A stretch of 64,000 bases of DNA from Palaemon carinicauda. Lineage: Eukaryota; Arthropoda; Malacostraca; Decapoda; Palaemonidae. Position 1 is the first letter of the stretch, and the number at the start of each line of letters is the position of its first letter. Below are positions 12,106-23,924 of the stretch, in pieces. A program made the translations under genes and the position numbers. The notes below the pieces were generated by a model that saw nothing but the letters and a program-made list of their open reading frames with translations, was not told the origin of the DNA and made no database searches. The stretch lies in assembly GCF_036898095.1 (NCBI RefSeq), contig NC_090731.1, positions 143,469,716 through 143,533,715 on the forward strand, written 5' to 3'.

Positions 12106-13795
12106 ATATATATTAGGGAGCATTCTTCTAACCTCTTGGTAGATCATCTGGGAGAATTACTGCCACATTTAGACAAAAAATCTGTATGTCTTAAAGATTT
12201 GAATTTGCAAAGAACAAAATGTGGTAGGTTGCGAAGAAATGTTATTGCACCCAGCTTTGCTAAATACCTGAGAAATGATATTGGAGAAAGTCATTTCAGC
12301 TTGACAGTTGGTGAAAGCACGAATGAAGCCAACATTTTGTGTATCACTTAGTATTCGCTACTTCAGTGTAAAACAAAAAGTAGTGGTAGATACATTCTAT
12401 CGATTGGTTCCATTGCAAGACTGCTCAGCAAACGCACTTAATGCAACTGTGAGAAAATGTTTGGAGCAGGATAGATTGCCGCTTAAGAAAATGGTAGGCA
12501 TAGGATGTGATAGTGCCAGCTCGATGATAGGCTCTCCACCATTCCCTTGTAACCCTGCTGAAAAATTACAACCCTGACTTAAATGTTTTTAAGTGTATCT
12601 GTCACACTACATCTTGCAGCCAGCAAAGCCTCTGAAGTGCTTCCAACAGCGTTAGGGTTCATTATTCGTGAGTCACATAATTGGTTTTCAAATAGTCCCA
12701 AATCTACCACTCTCTCGAGAGTAAAAAACCAAAAAAGATACCAGGGATGTCAACAACTCGTTGGCTAGCGCGGTTAGAGGCTATGAGTGTTATTATTGAC
12801 CAATGGGATGCACTGAGGCTTCATTTTCAGATAGTAGCATCTACAGAACGTTGTCACATGGCGAAAGTATTGAGAGATGCTTATAAAGACCCTCATAATG
12901 AACTATATTTCCTGTTTGTTAGGAAGGTGTTGAAGGAATTAGTCGGGGTAAATAAGCTGTTCCAAGCTAAAAGGGCTGATGTTACGAAATTCACTCAAGA
13001 TTTATTGATCATATATAGAAAAAATGAAAATAATTGTAGAGCCTACTCATCTTGCAAAGTGTCCAGTTGAACAACTTCCTGGGCTAAAATTTTTAGATTA
13101 TATGATGCCGGTGTCTGTTATTAATTTTGGATTTGAGTCTAGAATAGCTGCATTAAAATGTATTCTTAAAGAAACTCAAATTACGCATGTTAAAGAACAA
13201 TGCAGAACTTTTGTGGTAGCGTTGATTAAAGAAATACAAAGGCGACTTCCTGAAAATATCAAGTACTTATTAATGTTGGGAAAACTGCACCCTAAACATG
13301 CTGCCTCTCAGAGCAAAGATAACATATCTCCATTAGCTGCAAAGAATAGGTCAACTTTTAATTATATGGACCAAGTTGAGAATGAATGACAGGCTTTATG
13401 GTTCAGAGAATGGCCTCAAGATTGCATGAAAAGAGTTTTTTTCATTCTGGGCATTAATTAACGAAAAGAGCAATTCTATAGGCCAGAAAAGATTTCCTAA
13501 TATTTCATCCTTGGACTTAGCACTTCTTTCACTGACAGTCTCTAATGCCTCGGTCGAGAGGATATTTTCTCAAATGAACGTAGTACACAATAAGTTGACG
13601 AACCGCCTAGTTGTACGGAGCGTAGAGGCAATTTTGCAAATAAGGTATGGCCTAAAGCTTCAAAATGACACTTGTATAACTTATGAGCCACCTATTGATA
13701 TGGTAAAAAATTTTATTGCTAAGGATGTAATTGAATACGAGGAATGTAACAGTGATTTGCTGGTTTTAGCAGATGAGGACGAAGATGAATATTGA
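12106..13795 (+). pseudogene. hAT transposase, 5'-truncated and frameshifted
   Basis: Remnant of the transposase of the surrounding hAT element. Recognisable blocks include KYLRNDIGESHFSL, GIGCDSASSMIG, STTRWLARLEAM and the C-terminal dimerisation block LTVSNASVERIFSQMNVVHN near 13520-13590, ending with an acidic tail at 13795. The blocks lie in several frames (12106-12351, 12308-12577, 12747-13070, 13024-13389, 13511-13795), so there are at least four frame breaks plus in-frame stops. No N-terminal zinc finger is visible. It sits inside the 14-bp inverted repeats and explains them. Confidence 0.85.
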
Positions 13796-14325
13796 TGTTA
13801 ATTTGTTGTGTTTAGGCTTTCTAGCTATTATTGATTATTGCTTTTCTTCATGCACGTTAATTCTTATTGTCTCAATTTCTAAGGAATATCTTTGTTGCTG
13901 TTTTATCCAAGGATAATTGTAATTGTGGCACCCTACAGCCCTTGTTGGCCAGTAGGCCTACAGTATACTGTATTTTCAAAATAAAGCGGGGAATTACAAA
14001 ACTTACCTATACATCTTTTGAAAATATAGAGCACTTAGATTTCCTATCACTGAATGATGTGTTCAAGGGAAATCGAATTTAATGTAAATTTGAAAAAACA
14101 ATTATTCATGGGATATTTTGTGGGAGCCTGAGAATACTTTGTGGGAATCTGTGGGGTTTTTGGATATCATTTGTGGGATTTCCTTCTTGACAAAACGGCA
14201 ACACTGAGCTCAACCCTTCAGTTCCACGCGTGGCTCTGTAGTGAACGGTTGTTTGTTCTTGGGCCCCTTCTTGACCCCTTTGTCTCTCGAGTGCTGTTGT
14301 GTTTTTGCCGTTGTTAGTGTTTGTT

Positions 14326-15355
14326 ATGAGTGGTTACAAACATTCAGGGCGTGATGTAATAACCTCAATTATCGACCTTTATAAGGCAGGTGTTTCTGTA
14401 AGGCAAATATGCGAACAGAAAAATATATCGAAGCGAACTGTGTACCGGTGGATTCGACGTTACGAGGACGGTGACGCCGACGAAATTCCTGTTCCTAAAC
14501 CTCGGTCTGGGAGGCCTAGGAAGATCAAGTCTGCAACATTGAGACTTATCCACAGGCAGTTAAAGAAGGATCCATCATTAACAGCCAGAGAAATAAAGGA
14601 TAAGAGCATTAAGATACTCAATGACGTCACTATTCGAACAGTTCAGGAGAGGATCCATGACGATCTGCTATTGAGGTCGTACAAGGCCAGAAAGAAGCCT
14701 TTGTTAACCGACTGCCAGAAACACAATCGTGTTACTTTTGCTAAGAAGTATTTGACCTGGAACCAGGCTAAGTGGCGTGAGGTGCTTTGGACTGATGAGG
14801 CTACATTCAGTGTGACAGGTAGTGGAGCTAAGAGGATTTACCGCCCCCCGGGGTCCGATCTGCACCTGCCACAATACACCACTAAGACGGTAAAGCACAC
14901 CCCTAGTTTAATGGTTTGGGGCTCTTTTGAGTGTGGTGGAGTAGGAGAGTTATTTTTTTTACCCAAGAACGAATACATGAACCAATTTAACTATTTTGAG
15001 CTCCTAAACGACCACTTGGGTGATAGCTTTGAGAAAAGTGGTACGTCTTTTTATGCACGACGGTTCGCCATGCCACACGGCCAAAAGTGTTGTTAGGTGG
15101 CTTAATGACTGTGACATTCCTTTCTTTAACGACTGGCCTGGGTCCTCTCCTGACCTTAACCCTATTGAAAACCTTTGGAGCGTGGTAAAGAGGAAGCTCC
15201 AGACCAGGGACACCTCATCCCTTCCCAAGCTCGAGGCGTCCATTCGTGAGGTTTGGGAGGGATTAGAGCTCCAGACACTCCAAAATCTTGTTGACAGCAC
15301 CCCAAAGTGCTTGAGGGAGGTCATTAAGTGCAAAGGAAACACCACCAAGTACTAG
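14326..15355 (+). pseudogene. Tc1-type transposase, copy 2, one frameshift
   Basis: Nearly complete Tc1/mariner transposase starting MSGYKHSGRDVI. The N-terminal paired-like helix-turn-helix is VRQICEQKNISKRTVYRWI. It is followed by a GRPRK linker and the DDE domain with WTDEATF, MHDGSP and NPIENLW. All three catalytic residues are present. A short deletion around 15047-15055 shifts the frame into 15020-15355, so two overlapping frames replace one gene of about 340 codons. Copy 1 keeps the frame at this point but is shifted elsewhere, so each copy is intact where the other is broken. The start at 14326 is chosen over the upstream GTG because MSGYKHS opens the conserved domain. Confidence 0.92.
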
Positions 15356-15477
15356 TGAGGGGGTAAGGGTTCATATCAACATTTTATTTGATGCTAATCA
15401 TGAATTTTTTTTTTTTTTGAGGGGGGGGGGTCGAAATTTTCCGCGGGTGCTGTATATAATATACTTATATATACAGT

Positions 15478-17220
<1,743 letters not shown>

Positions 17221-18658
17221 GGATGACTGCAATGTCATGCTCCCTAGAAAAAAAATTATAAAAGGCAGTGAGGCTCAATGGCAGGTGGACCAGCCTGCCA
17301 CACTTGTTACCATATTTACCGGCACACAACTGCATAACCTTGCACTTTTCCATTATGGATTCTGAAGTGAAAAAAAAAAGAAAAAAATAGCCAAAAATTT
17401 GACAGTCATCCAGAGTATGTACATACTGCTTCTGGTGAAAGACAAAATTATTAGTCAAGAGAACTGACAGTTATGAGTGTTTCCCTGCATCACCTGTCTT
17501 TAGTTGTAATTACAATATGTACCTCATTAGATTTTAATGGCTGTTTCGGCTTTACTGAAAGTCATACTTGCTCCTATTAGAAAAAGATGGTTTGTATTCA
17601 TGTACTGAGGCATAACTCGCATGTCCAGAAATGAGCGAGGAAGATGGTTGCTTACTTTCCATCCTCACCGGGCTCCTACAGTGCAGATGCATGATCCAGC
17701 GATTACCTGCTAACCATGTGTAAGTGACACCTGTCTTACGGGTCCAGTTCCAGTAAACCAATGCTGTAGGTGCCTGTCACCTTCCTCCACATGAGACGAG
17801 CAGTTGCTAGCCACAGTAACTTTTTCTTGTTCTTGCAAGAAGTGTTATATTAATAGAGTATTTTGAAAAAAGATGTTAGACTTTGCTGATGATTTTCCCC
17901 ATCAGGAACCCTGGATAGGTCTCCTCAGTTCAAGAGGAGATACTGAACTTGGAGCAAGAAACCAGGACACAACGTAAATGCCGCACATGCTTCAACTTCT
18001 GCTTACGCTGTGGCTCAGCTAGCCATCATATCACTGCCTGCAAGCCTGTGAAAGAGACCACTGCCGTCTAGACTCCTCCTAGGTGGAGGGCAGCACAGGT
18101 GAAAGCTATTCCAACCTTGTCATCCTACTCTGGTTTGAACAGTAGCAAGGGGGTCCGGAGCCAAGTTGGGTGATTGGTGGTAACTGGTATACAAGATAAC
18201 TCAAGGTTCGTGTGTATTTGGGAAGAAAAGTCTATGATCCCCTGATTACTTTCAAGTTTCTAGCCTATAATCTAGCTGGGAATTTTTCTTAATTAGAGAT
18301 GGTGCTGCATGTATCATTCTTGCCTACAGACCAACAGGTCCTTAAATATAGACTGACTAGTGACTATGCTAGAATCTTGAAGTATTTTTCAGTTCAAACT
18401 AAAAAATTTGATTGCACGACTTCAGGATAAAATTCTACCTATTACCGTTTGGTTTGGTTGAAGATTGTTACTGGAAAGCCTACTAAATTTGATTAAAGAT
18501 GTCCACTGTAATTTTTGAAGATCCATTTGTACTAGAAGATTTGGCAAACCATAAATTGTTAGGAAATCTGATTTACAGTAATAAGTTGCAACAAAAAAAA
18601 ATTGAATTTGCCAATTTTTAGGACACTAAAATTATTATGCAGTATTCTCTTTCTTTCA
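17221..18658. repeat. Tandem unit 3 (complete, no Tc1)
   Basis: The period to unit 4 is 1438 bp, measured between the GGATGACT starts at 17221 and 18659. Where units 1 and 2 carry Tc1 in a TA tract, this unit has only a short A-rich stretch (about 17245-17260). It is the best view of the ancestral unit in this window. It contains the zinc-knuckle relic at 17955-18056 and otherwise nothing I recognise. Confidence 0.87.
17915..18071 (+). pseudogene. CCHC zinc-knuckle relic inside tandem unit 3
   Basis: One frame reads VSSVQEEILNLEQETRTQRK and then CRTCFNFCLRCGSASHHITA plus Cys. Positions 18000-18041 have the exact CX2CX4HX4C spacing of a nucleic-acid-binding zinc knuckle (CLRC, GSAS, H, HITA, C). 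A stop precedes it near 17915 and another follows after about ten codons. In units 1 and 2 the same stretch has lost one or more of the cysteines. It may be a remnant of a Gag-like or other CCHC protein. Chance is possible because only one short motif supports it. Confidence 0.45.
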
Positions 18659-18681
18659 GGATGACTACAAAGTCATGCTCA

Positions 18682-18723
<42 letters not shown>

Positions 18724-18881
18724 TAAAAGACAGTGAGGATCAATGGCAGGTAATCTGCCTGCCATGCTTGTTACCATATTTACCTTGCACACAACTTCAT
18801 AAGTTTGCCCTTTTTCAATATGGATTCTGAGAAAAAAAAAAAAAAAAGTTAGCCAGTTTACGAACATGATGCTTCTGGTCA
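18659..18881. repeat. Tandem unit 4, truncated by DIRS element E
   Basis: Starts GGATGACTACAAAGTCATGC, as in units 2 and 3, and continues through CAATGGCAGGTAATCTGCC to CTTCTGGTC. It is then replaced by DIRS-like terminal sequence. Confidence 0.8.
18684..18721. repeat. Poly-A tract
   Basis: 38 uninterrupted A residues at the same relative position as the A-rich stretch of unit 3 and the Tc1 insertion point of units 1 and 2. Confidence 0.95.
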
Positions 18882-20175
18882 AAATGACAAAATTGGAAAT
18901 AATTTGTATTTTTACTAACGACACAAAACTTTAGTATTTATAGGGGGATTACTTTCGGCGAAGCTGTCAGGACGACCCATTAATTTTAGTGAGAGTTAAC
19001 CACCCATCCCGCTAGTTAGCGAGAGGTAGGGAGGTAGTTAGCTACCCCCTTACTCACACCTGTGACTGTACTTTATTTTGCTTGGAGGTACGACTTCAAG
19101 GGAGACAGGGTTTAATGGGTAAGTTTGTATAAATAGCTAAAGGTTTGTATCTTTAAGAAAAATAAAAAATATTTCCAAATGTCATTTGTTCCATAACTGG
19201 AATACAAACCTACTCTATTTATAAGGGTGACTTCCCAGTTAGGAGGGTGAATGTTCTGTCAATCTGGCTTTTTGGCTTTACCCAGGGCTTCCTCATTATG
19301 TACGTTAGTACAAAAATAAGTAAACCCTAACACCTCGCTAACCAGGGTCTGTGGCCTACACAAGCTGTGTGTTGAGTTACGTACTAGCAATGTGACTGTC
19401 AGGTTGAAGTTATTTCGAGTCTTGTAGGAATTAACAGAGTTCACCAAGACATTCCTAATACCACCTCGCTAGGGTATGGGGACGTAACAGTACTGTATTG
19501 ATACAAAACTGTTACACAAGGGAGCAACATTTTATCAGCAGTGGTTGAGGCCAGCTTGTGCAGAGGACCAAGGGTGGTGATTTCCCCAAGAGAAGGGAGG
19601 GTGAAGAAAAGAAAGCTAGTCATTCTTTTTCATTCACTCCAGACTAAAACTGGGTAACCAATGCCCTCAACCTTCTGCTACTTATCCAATAAGGAGCTTG
19701 AGGTACCAAACCAGCTGTTGTGCAGCCACCACAGGACCGATAAAGAATGTATCGAGTTTCCTGTGGGGTCACGTATTGCGGGTCATGAGAGGTGAAACAC
19801 GTTTGAAGTTTCCACACACCCGCTTGCAGAACCTGCGTCACAGTGTAGTTTCTTTTGAAGGCCAGGGACGTAGTTATATCCCAGACATCGTGCGCTCTGG
19901 GTCAACGTGTTGGAGGAGGATCTAGATTCAATGCATGGTCAATGACCCTGCGAATCAAAGCCAAGATGGTGTTAATGATCCTCCTCTATTTCTCCCAGTG
20001 CTGACGAAGAGCGAAGGCACATGGGGACGAGCTGCAGCTGTCCTCCTGAGATAGAACGTCAAACTCCTCACTGGGCATAGTAACAGAGGATCTGGATCGA
20101 TGGTTATAGAGTGGAGACTTGCTATTCGGAAGGAATCACACCTAGGATCCAATACCTCTGGATTCCAAGTCTTGG
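18882..20175 (-). mobile_element. DIRS element E, 3'-terminal part only
   Basis: Left-terminal sequence AAATGACAAAATTGGAAATA at about 18882 resembles the left end of DIRS C at 59519. An internal complementary region at about 19127-19240 matches the reverse complement of its own left end, then a second segment like the corresponding part of C (59832-59880). A decayed recombinase C-terminus follows. The copy stops at about 20175, where a LINE 3' tail begins. The missing upstream part was not found elsewhere in the window. Confidence 0.8.
19650..20170 (-). pseudogene. Tyrosine-recombinase C-terminal relic of DIRS E
   Basis: The minus strand gives MDPRCDSFRIASLHS and LLLCPVRSLTFYLRRTAAAR at 19955-20152, then TQVLQAGVWK at about 19800-19841 and later GPV-type ends. 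All correspond to the C-terminal half of the recombinase of DIRS C (60347-61534). Frame breaks occur between these blocks, and the HxxR block is not cleanly readable. In life this enzyme would integrate the circular DNA copy. Confidence 0.75.
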
Positions 20176-23100
20176 CAATAAACTTGATGAATTGAATTGA
20201 ATTGAATATAGGATTTAGGCATTAAGCCAAGCACTGGGGCATCAAAGGCCATTCAGCGCTATATAATGAAAATCATTCAATCATATCTGTACACTCACAC
20301 CATTTAGTATCATTTTAACCTTTAATACAAATCGTAACACTTTCATACAATAAAATCTAGATGTGAAATAAATAGGGATTAAAAGGGTAAAATAAATAAA
20401 TAAATTAATAAAATCAATTTTAGCTCATAATATAACCCAATACTTTGTATAAATTTTCTCAAGTTCAGGGTATTACAGTTTTCCCCCAGTATATCTCTTA
20501 AAGGTTTGTCCTGGAGTAAATGTGTCCTCCTCTGAAGATTAAAAACAGGACAATCGACTAAAATATGTTTAACATCCATTGTCACTTGACAGGTATTACA
20601 AAGAGGGGCCTGTCTCCCTTCCCCACTCTTCATTAAATAATTGTGCGTTGCATGTGTATGGCCAATACGCAGCCTAGTTAAAATAATGGTATCCATTCTA
20701 CTTGTAGAATTACAAGATGACCATTTATCCACCAATGGGTGGATTTGTTTCAATTTTGTATTGGTGGTCAGTTCAGACCATCGAGCTTGCCACTTATTTT
20801 TACAGTAAAGATGAATCTCACTTTTAAGATCTTTGTAAGGAATAATCAAGGGGGATGGATTACTTAGCCCTGAAGCTTCCTTTGCTGCCTTATCTACTTG
20901 TTCATTCCCATCCACCCCAACATGGGCAGGGACCCAACAGAAGTGAACACTGATACTCTTCCTAGACTGCAGAAGTACTAACCAGTCCTGCACCTCTTGT
21001 ACTAGATGATGGCCTGGCATAATTTGTTTTAATGAGAGTAAAACACTATTGGAATCCGTAAAAATTGTATAAAAACTATTTTGGTTGCCATTTTTAAAAA
21101 TATGTTGGACTGCGAGAATTATTGCGTACAGCTCAGCAGTAAAAATTGAACAAGAGGATGGGAGTTTCCTTCTAATAACAATATCCCCCACCACAGCTGC
21201 ACTTCCAACTCCTGCAGCCGATTTGGAGCCATCTGTAAAAACATGTTTCCCATGATGTTGAGCAGCATGATTTAAAAACTCACTTTTCATTACCCTACTA
21301 GTTAAGGTATTTTTCCCTCCTGCCGTAAAACATACTTTAACAGGTGGATTACACCAAGGAGGAGACTTGGGATATCCTACCTCTGCTATCTGTGCTGTTA
21401 ACAAGCCTACTTCTCTAGCATCGTTTTTCAGCTGTACTTCCAAAGGCTTAGGCACTCTAGATCTGTTAGGAGCCCGATCTACAGGCGCCCTAACATATTT
21501 ACAGTTAGGATTGTTTCTCACAGCAAGGGACCTAGCTAAAAACCTTAAACTCAACTCCTCTCTGCGAATGGAAAGGGGAGGTATGCCAGAATCAACATAG
21601 AGACTGTCAATGGGAGATGTTCTGTAAGCACCTGTGCAGATGCGAAGCCCAGCATTGTGAACAATATCAAGTTTTCCAAGTAAAGTCTTTGTAGCTGACC
21701 CATATATTTGGCATGCATAGTCTAACTTGCTCAGACACAAAGATGTATAAATTCTAAGCAAAGTTGTTCTATCAGCACCCCAATCAAAATACGATATCAC
21801 TTTCAGAATGTTCAGAGACTTCTTAACCCTGATAGATAGGTCATTTATATGGGGACCAAATGTCATTTTCTTGTCGAAAATGACTCCAAGAAACTTGACA
21901 CTATCCTCATATGGCAAAATACAATCATTTAAGAAAAGGGTGGGGATCTCTTCCCTTTTACGAGTACGAGTAAAGCGAATGGCTTTGGTCTTCTGAGGAG
22001 AAAACATGAATCCACGAGAATTTGCCCATGCGGAAGCAGCATTTATTGCAATTTGAAGATTTTGGCATGCTTGAAGTGCAGATGATCCACTACAATAAAT
22101 TGCAAAGTCATCGACAAATAGTGATCCTTGTATGCCAGGAGGTATGTGACTAATGAGACTATTAATAGCAACAGCAAAAAAGGTCACACTCAATACGCTG
22201 CCTTGGGGGACACCTTCTTCTTGCATGTAGGATGAAGATAGTTCTGACCCTACTCTCACTTTAATTGAGCGGTTTGATAAAAATTCTTCAATAAAAGAGA
22301 ACATATGTCCTCCTATACCCCACGAGGCCAATTGCTTTAAAATACCACCCCTCCAGGTGGTGTCATATGCCTTTTCGAGGTCAAAAAAGACCCACCACCT
22401 GGTTTTGGTTAGAAAAAGCATTTGAAATTTCCCTTGATAACATCAGCAAAGGGTCTAGAGTACTTCGGTTCTTCCTAAAACCAAACTGTCTGTTAGATAA
22501 AAGATTTTTTGATTCTAGATACCACACAAGTCTGTTGTTGATCATTCTCTCAAATAGTTTGCATAGGATATGGGCCTATAACTAGATGGCAGTTCTGGGT
22601 CTTTACCAGACTTGTGGCCTGGAATTACAATTGAAGTATGCCAGGAATCAGGAGATGTATGGGAAGCCCATAGACCATTAAAGGTTTCTAATAAAAATTC
22701 CTTGGTATCCACTGGAAGATGTGATATCATTTCATACCGGATGCCATCCTCACCTGGGGCAGTTAAAGAAGACCTGGAGATAGCATTTTGCATCTCCTCC
22801 ATACTAAAAGCCAGGTTAAAAGCTTCAGTATTTGAAGAAGCAGGAGGAACAACAGATGTTGATGCTCTAATTTGTTGAAATGCTGGGGAATAGTTGTCAG
22901 CACTTGATACATGAGCAAAGTGCTTAGCAAGAACCTCTGCTACATCTTTGGGGTCAGATATATATCTATTATTTTCCCTTAATATTGGTAGAGGCTTAGG
23001 GACGAATTTACCTTGAAGTTTTCTAATCTTGTCCCATATTTCCTTTGAAGGAGTTTTGGTATTAATATTAGATATATATTTCTTCCAAGATGCTCTCTTT

Positions 23101-23924
23101 GCTTTTTTAAAAATTCTTTTTTGTTTGGCACAGGCTCTGAGATGTGCTATTCTATCTGCTAAATAGTTTGTCCTCAAGTATCTTCTGAAGCAAGTTCGGG
23201 TCACTTTTCTTGCGTTGGCACATTCTTTACTCCACCAAGGAACTACAGAGCGATGAGGTAAACCGCATGTTTTAGGTATAAACTTGCTAGCATTATCATC
23301 AATAATATTTTCAAGATGTTGATAGGCATGCACTGGAGATGTAAATTCATCATATTCTTTATCAGTGTGTGAACAGTTTTCATAAGCTGCCCAGTCTGCC
23401 TCATCTATCTTCCATTTTGGTGGACACTGAGAAGGAAGATTATGGACATAATTTAACATTATTGGCCAATGGTCACTGCCATGTAGGTGTTCATTTACTG
23501 ACCAAAGGTAGTCCAATCGAATGGATGAGGAACAGATTGACAAATCAATGGCAGATGTAGAGTTGTGGACTACATCATACCTAGTTGGAGAACCATCATT
23601 CATTAGTATGACATCATTGTTGTCGATTAATTCTTCAACAAGATTACCCCATCTATCGCACACATTTCCACCCCATAAAGTATGCTTTGCATTAAAATCA
23701 CCCATTAAAATAAAAGGGGCAGGAAGCTGATTGATCAAGTCTTGGAGGTCAGAAAGTCTAAGCCTTCTTGGATTACCAGCATGATCTAAGAGGAAAAGTT
23801 CTAAGGATGGTTCAATATATAGCGAGCATAAAGTAATTTTTTTCCCGATATGAGTTCTAACTGCACATGCCTGTAGTGGTGTATTGAGTGGGATGGTTTC
23901 AAATTTTACAGATTTGTGAATAAT
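20176..23924 (-). mobile_element. I-like non-LTR retrotransposon (LINE 1), 5'-truncated
   Basis: Minus-strand LINE. The 3' end at 20176-20206 is an ATTCA-type simple repeat, read as GAATTGAATTGAATTGAAT on the plus strand. The 3' untranslated part holds the motif AAGCACTGGGGCATCAAAGG. The 5' end is cut inside the endonuclease at about 23922, where it abuts the tail of a second LINE. Coding content is endonuclease, RT and RNase H in one ORF2. RNase H plus a simple-repeat tail fits the I/Nimb group; the exact clade is an inference. Confidence 0.85.
20379..23922 (-). pseudogene. LINE 1 ORF2: endonuclease, reverse transcriptase, RNase H
   Basis: The apurinic-type endonuclease is partial: ILMGDFNAKHTLWGG, SAIDLSICSS and GSDHWPI at 22542-23922. 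The RT follows, with YRPIS, FFDLEKAYDTTW, EEGVPQGSVLS and the catalytic FVDDF box. RNase H has HVFTDGSKSA, FTAELYAI, FTDSNSV and WVPAHVGVDGNEQVD. A cysteine/histidine knuckle (LCNTCQ, then HILVDC) precedes the C-terminus at 20379. The gene is broken around 22420-22560, where EN/RT frame 22542-23738 ends at YANYLRE and RT resumes in frame 20379-22421. The N-terminal endonuclease residues are missing. The 680-codon second frame is otherwise open. Confidence 0.9.

Larger units (their letters stand above)
6846..14206 (+). mobile_element. hAT-superfamily transposon, 7.36 kb, with complete ends
   Basis: The terminal inverted repeats are CAGTGTTGCCGTTT at 6846-6859 and AAACGGCAACACTG at 14193-14206. 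They are flanked by a perfect 8-bp target duplication, AGCTCAAC, at 6838-6845 and 14207-14214. An 8-bp duplication and CAG-type ends are the hallmarks of hAT elements. The host sequence it interrupts is the leader of Tc1 copy 2. Its transposase gene survives only from about 12106 to 13795. The left part has been displaced or replaced by a DIRS-type retroelement (about 7100-12105). Confidence 0.93.
6691..15452 (+). mobile_element. Tc1/mariner-type transposon, copy 2, split by a hAT insertion
   Basis: The inverted termini are ACAGTACCCGCGGAAAATTT at about 6691 on the left and the matching CCGCGGGTGCTG at 15441-15452 on the right. Tc1 sequence proper is 6691-6845 plus 14207-15452, about 1.4 kb once the 8-bp duplication is counted once. 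The remainder is a hAT transposon inserted in the leader upstream of the transposase gene. Both ends sit in TA microsatellite. This copy and copy 1 are flanked on the right by the same tandem-unit sequence. Confidence 0.88.
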
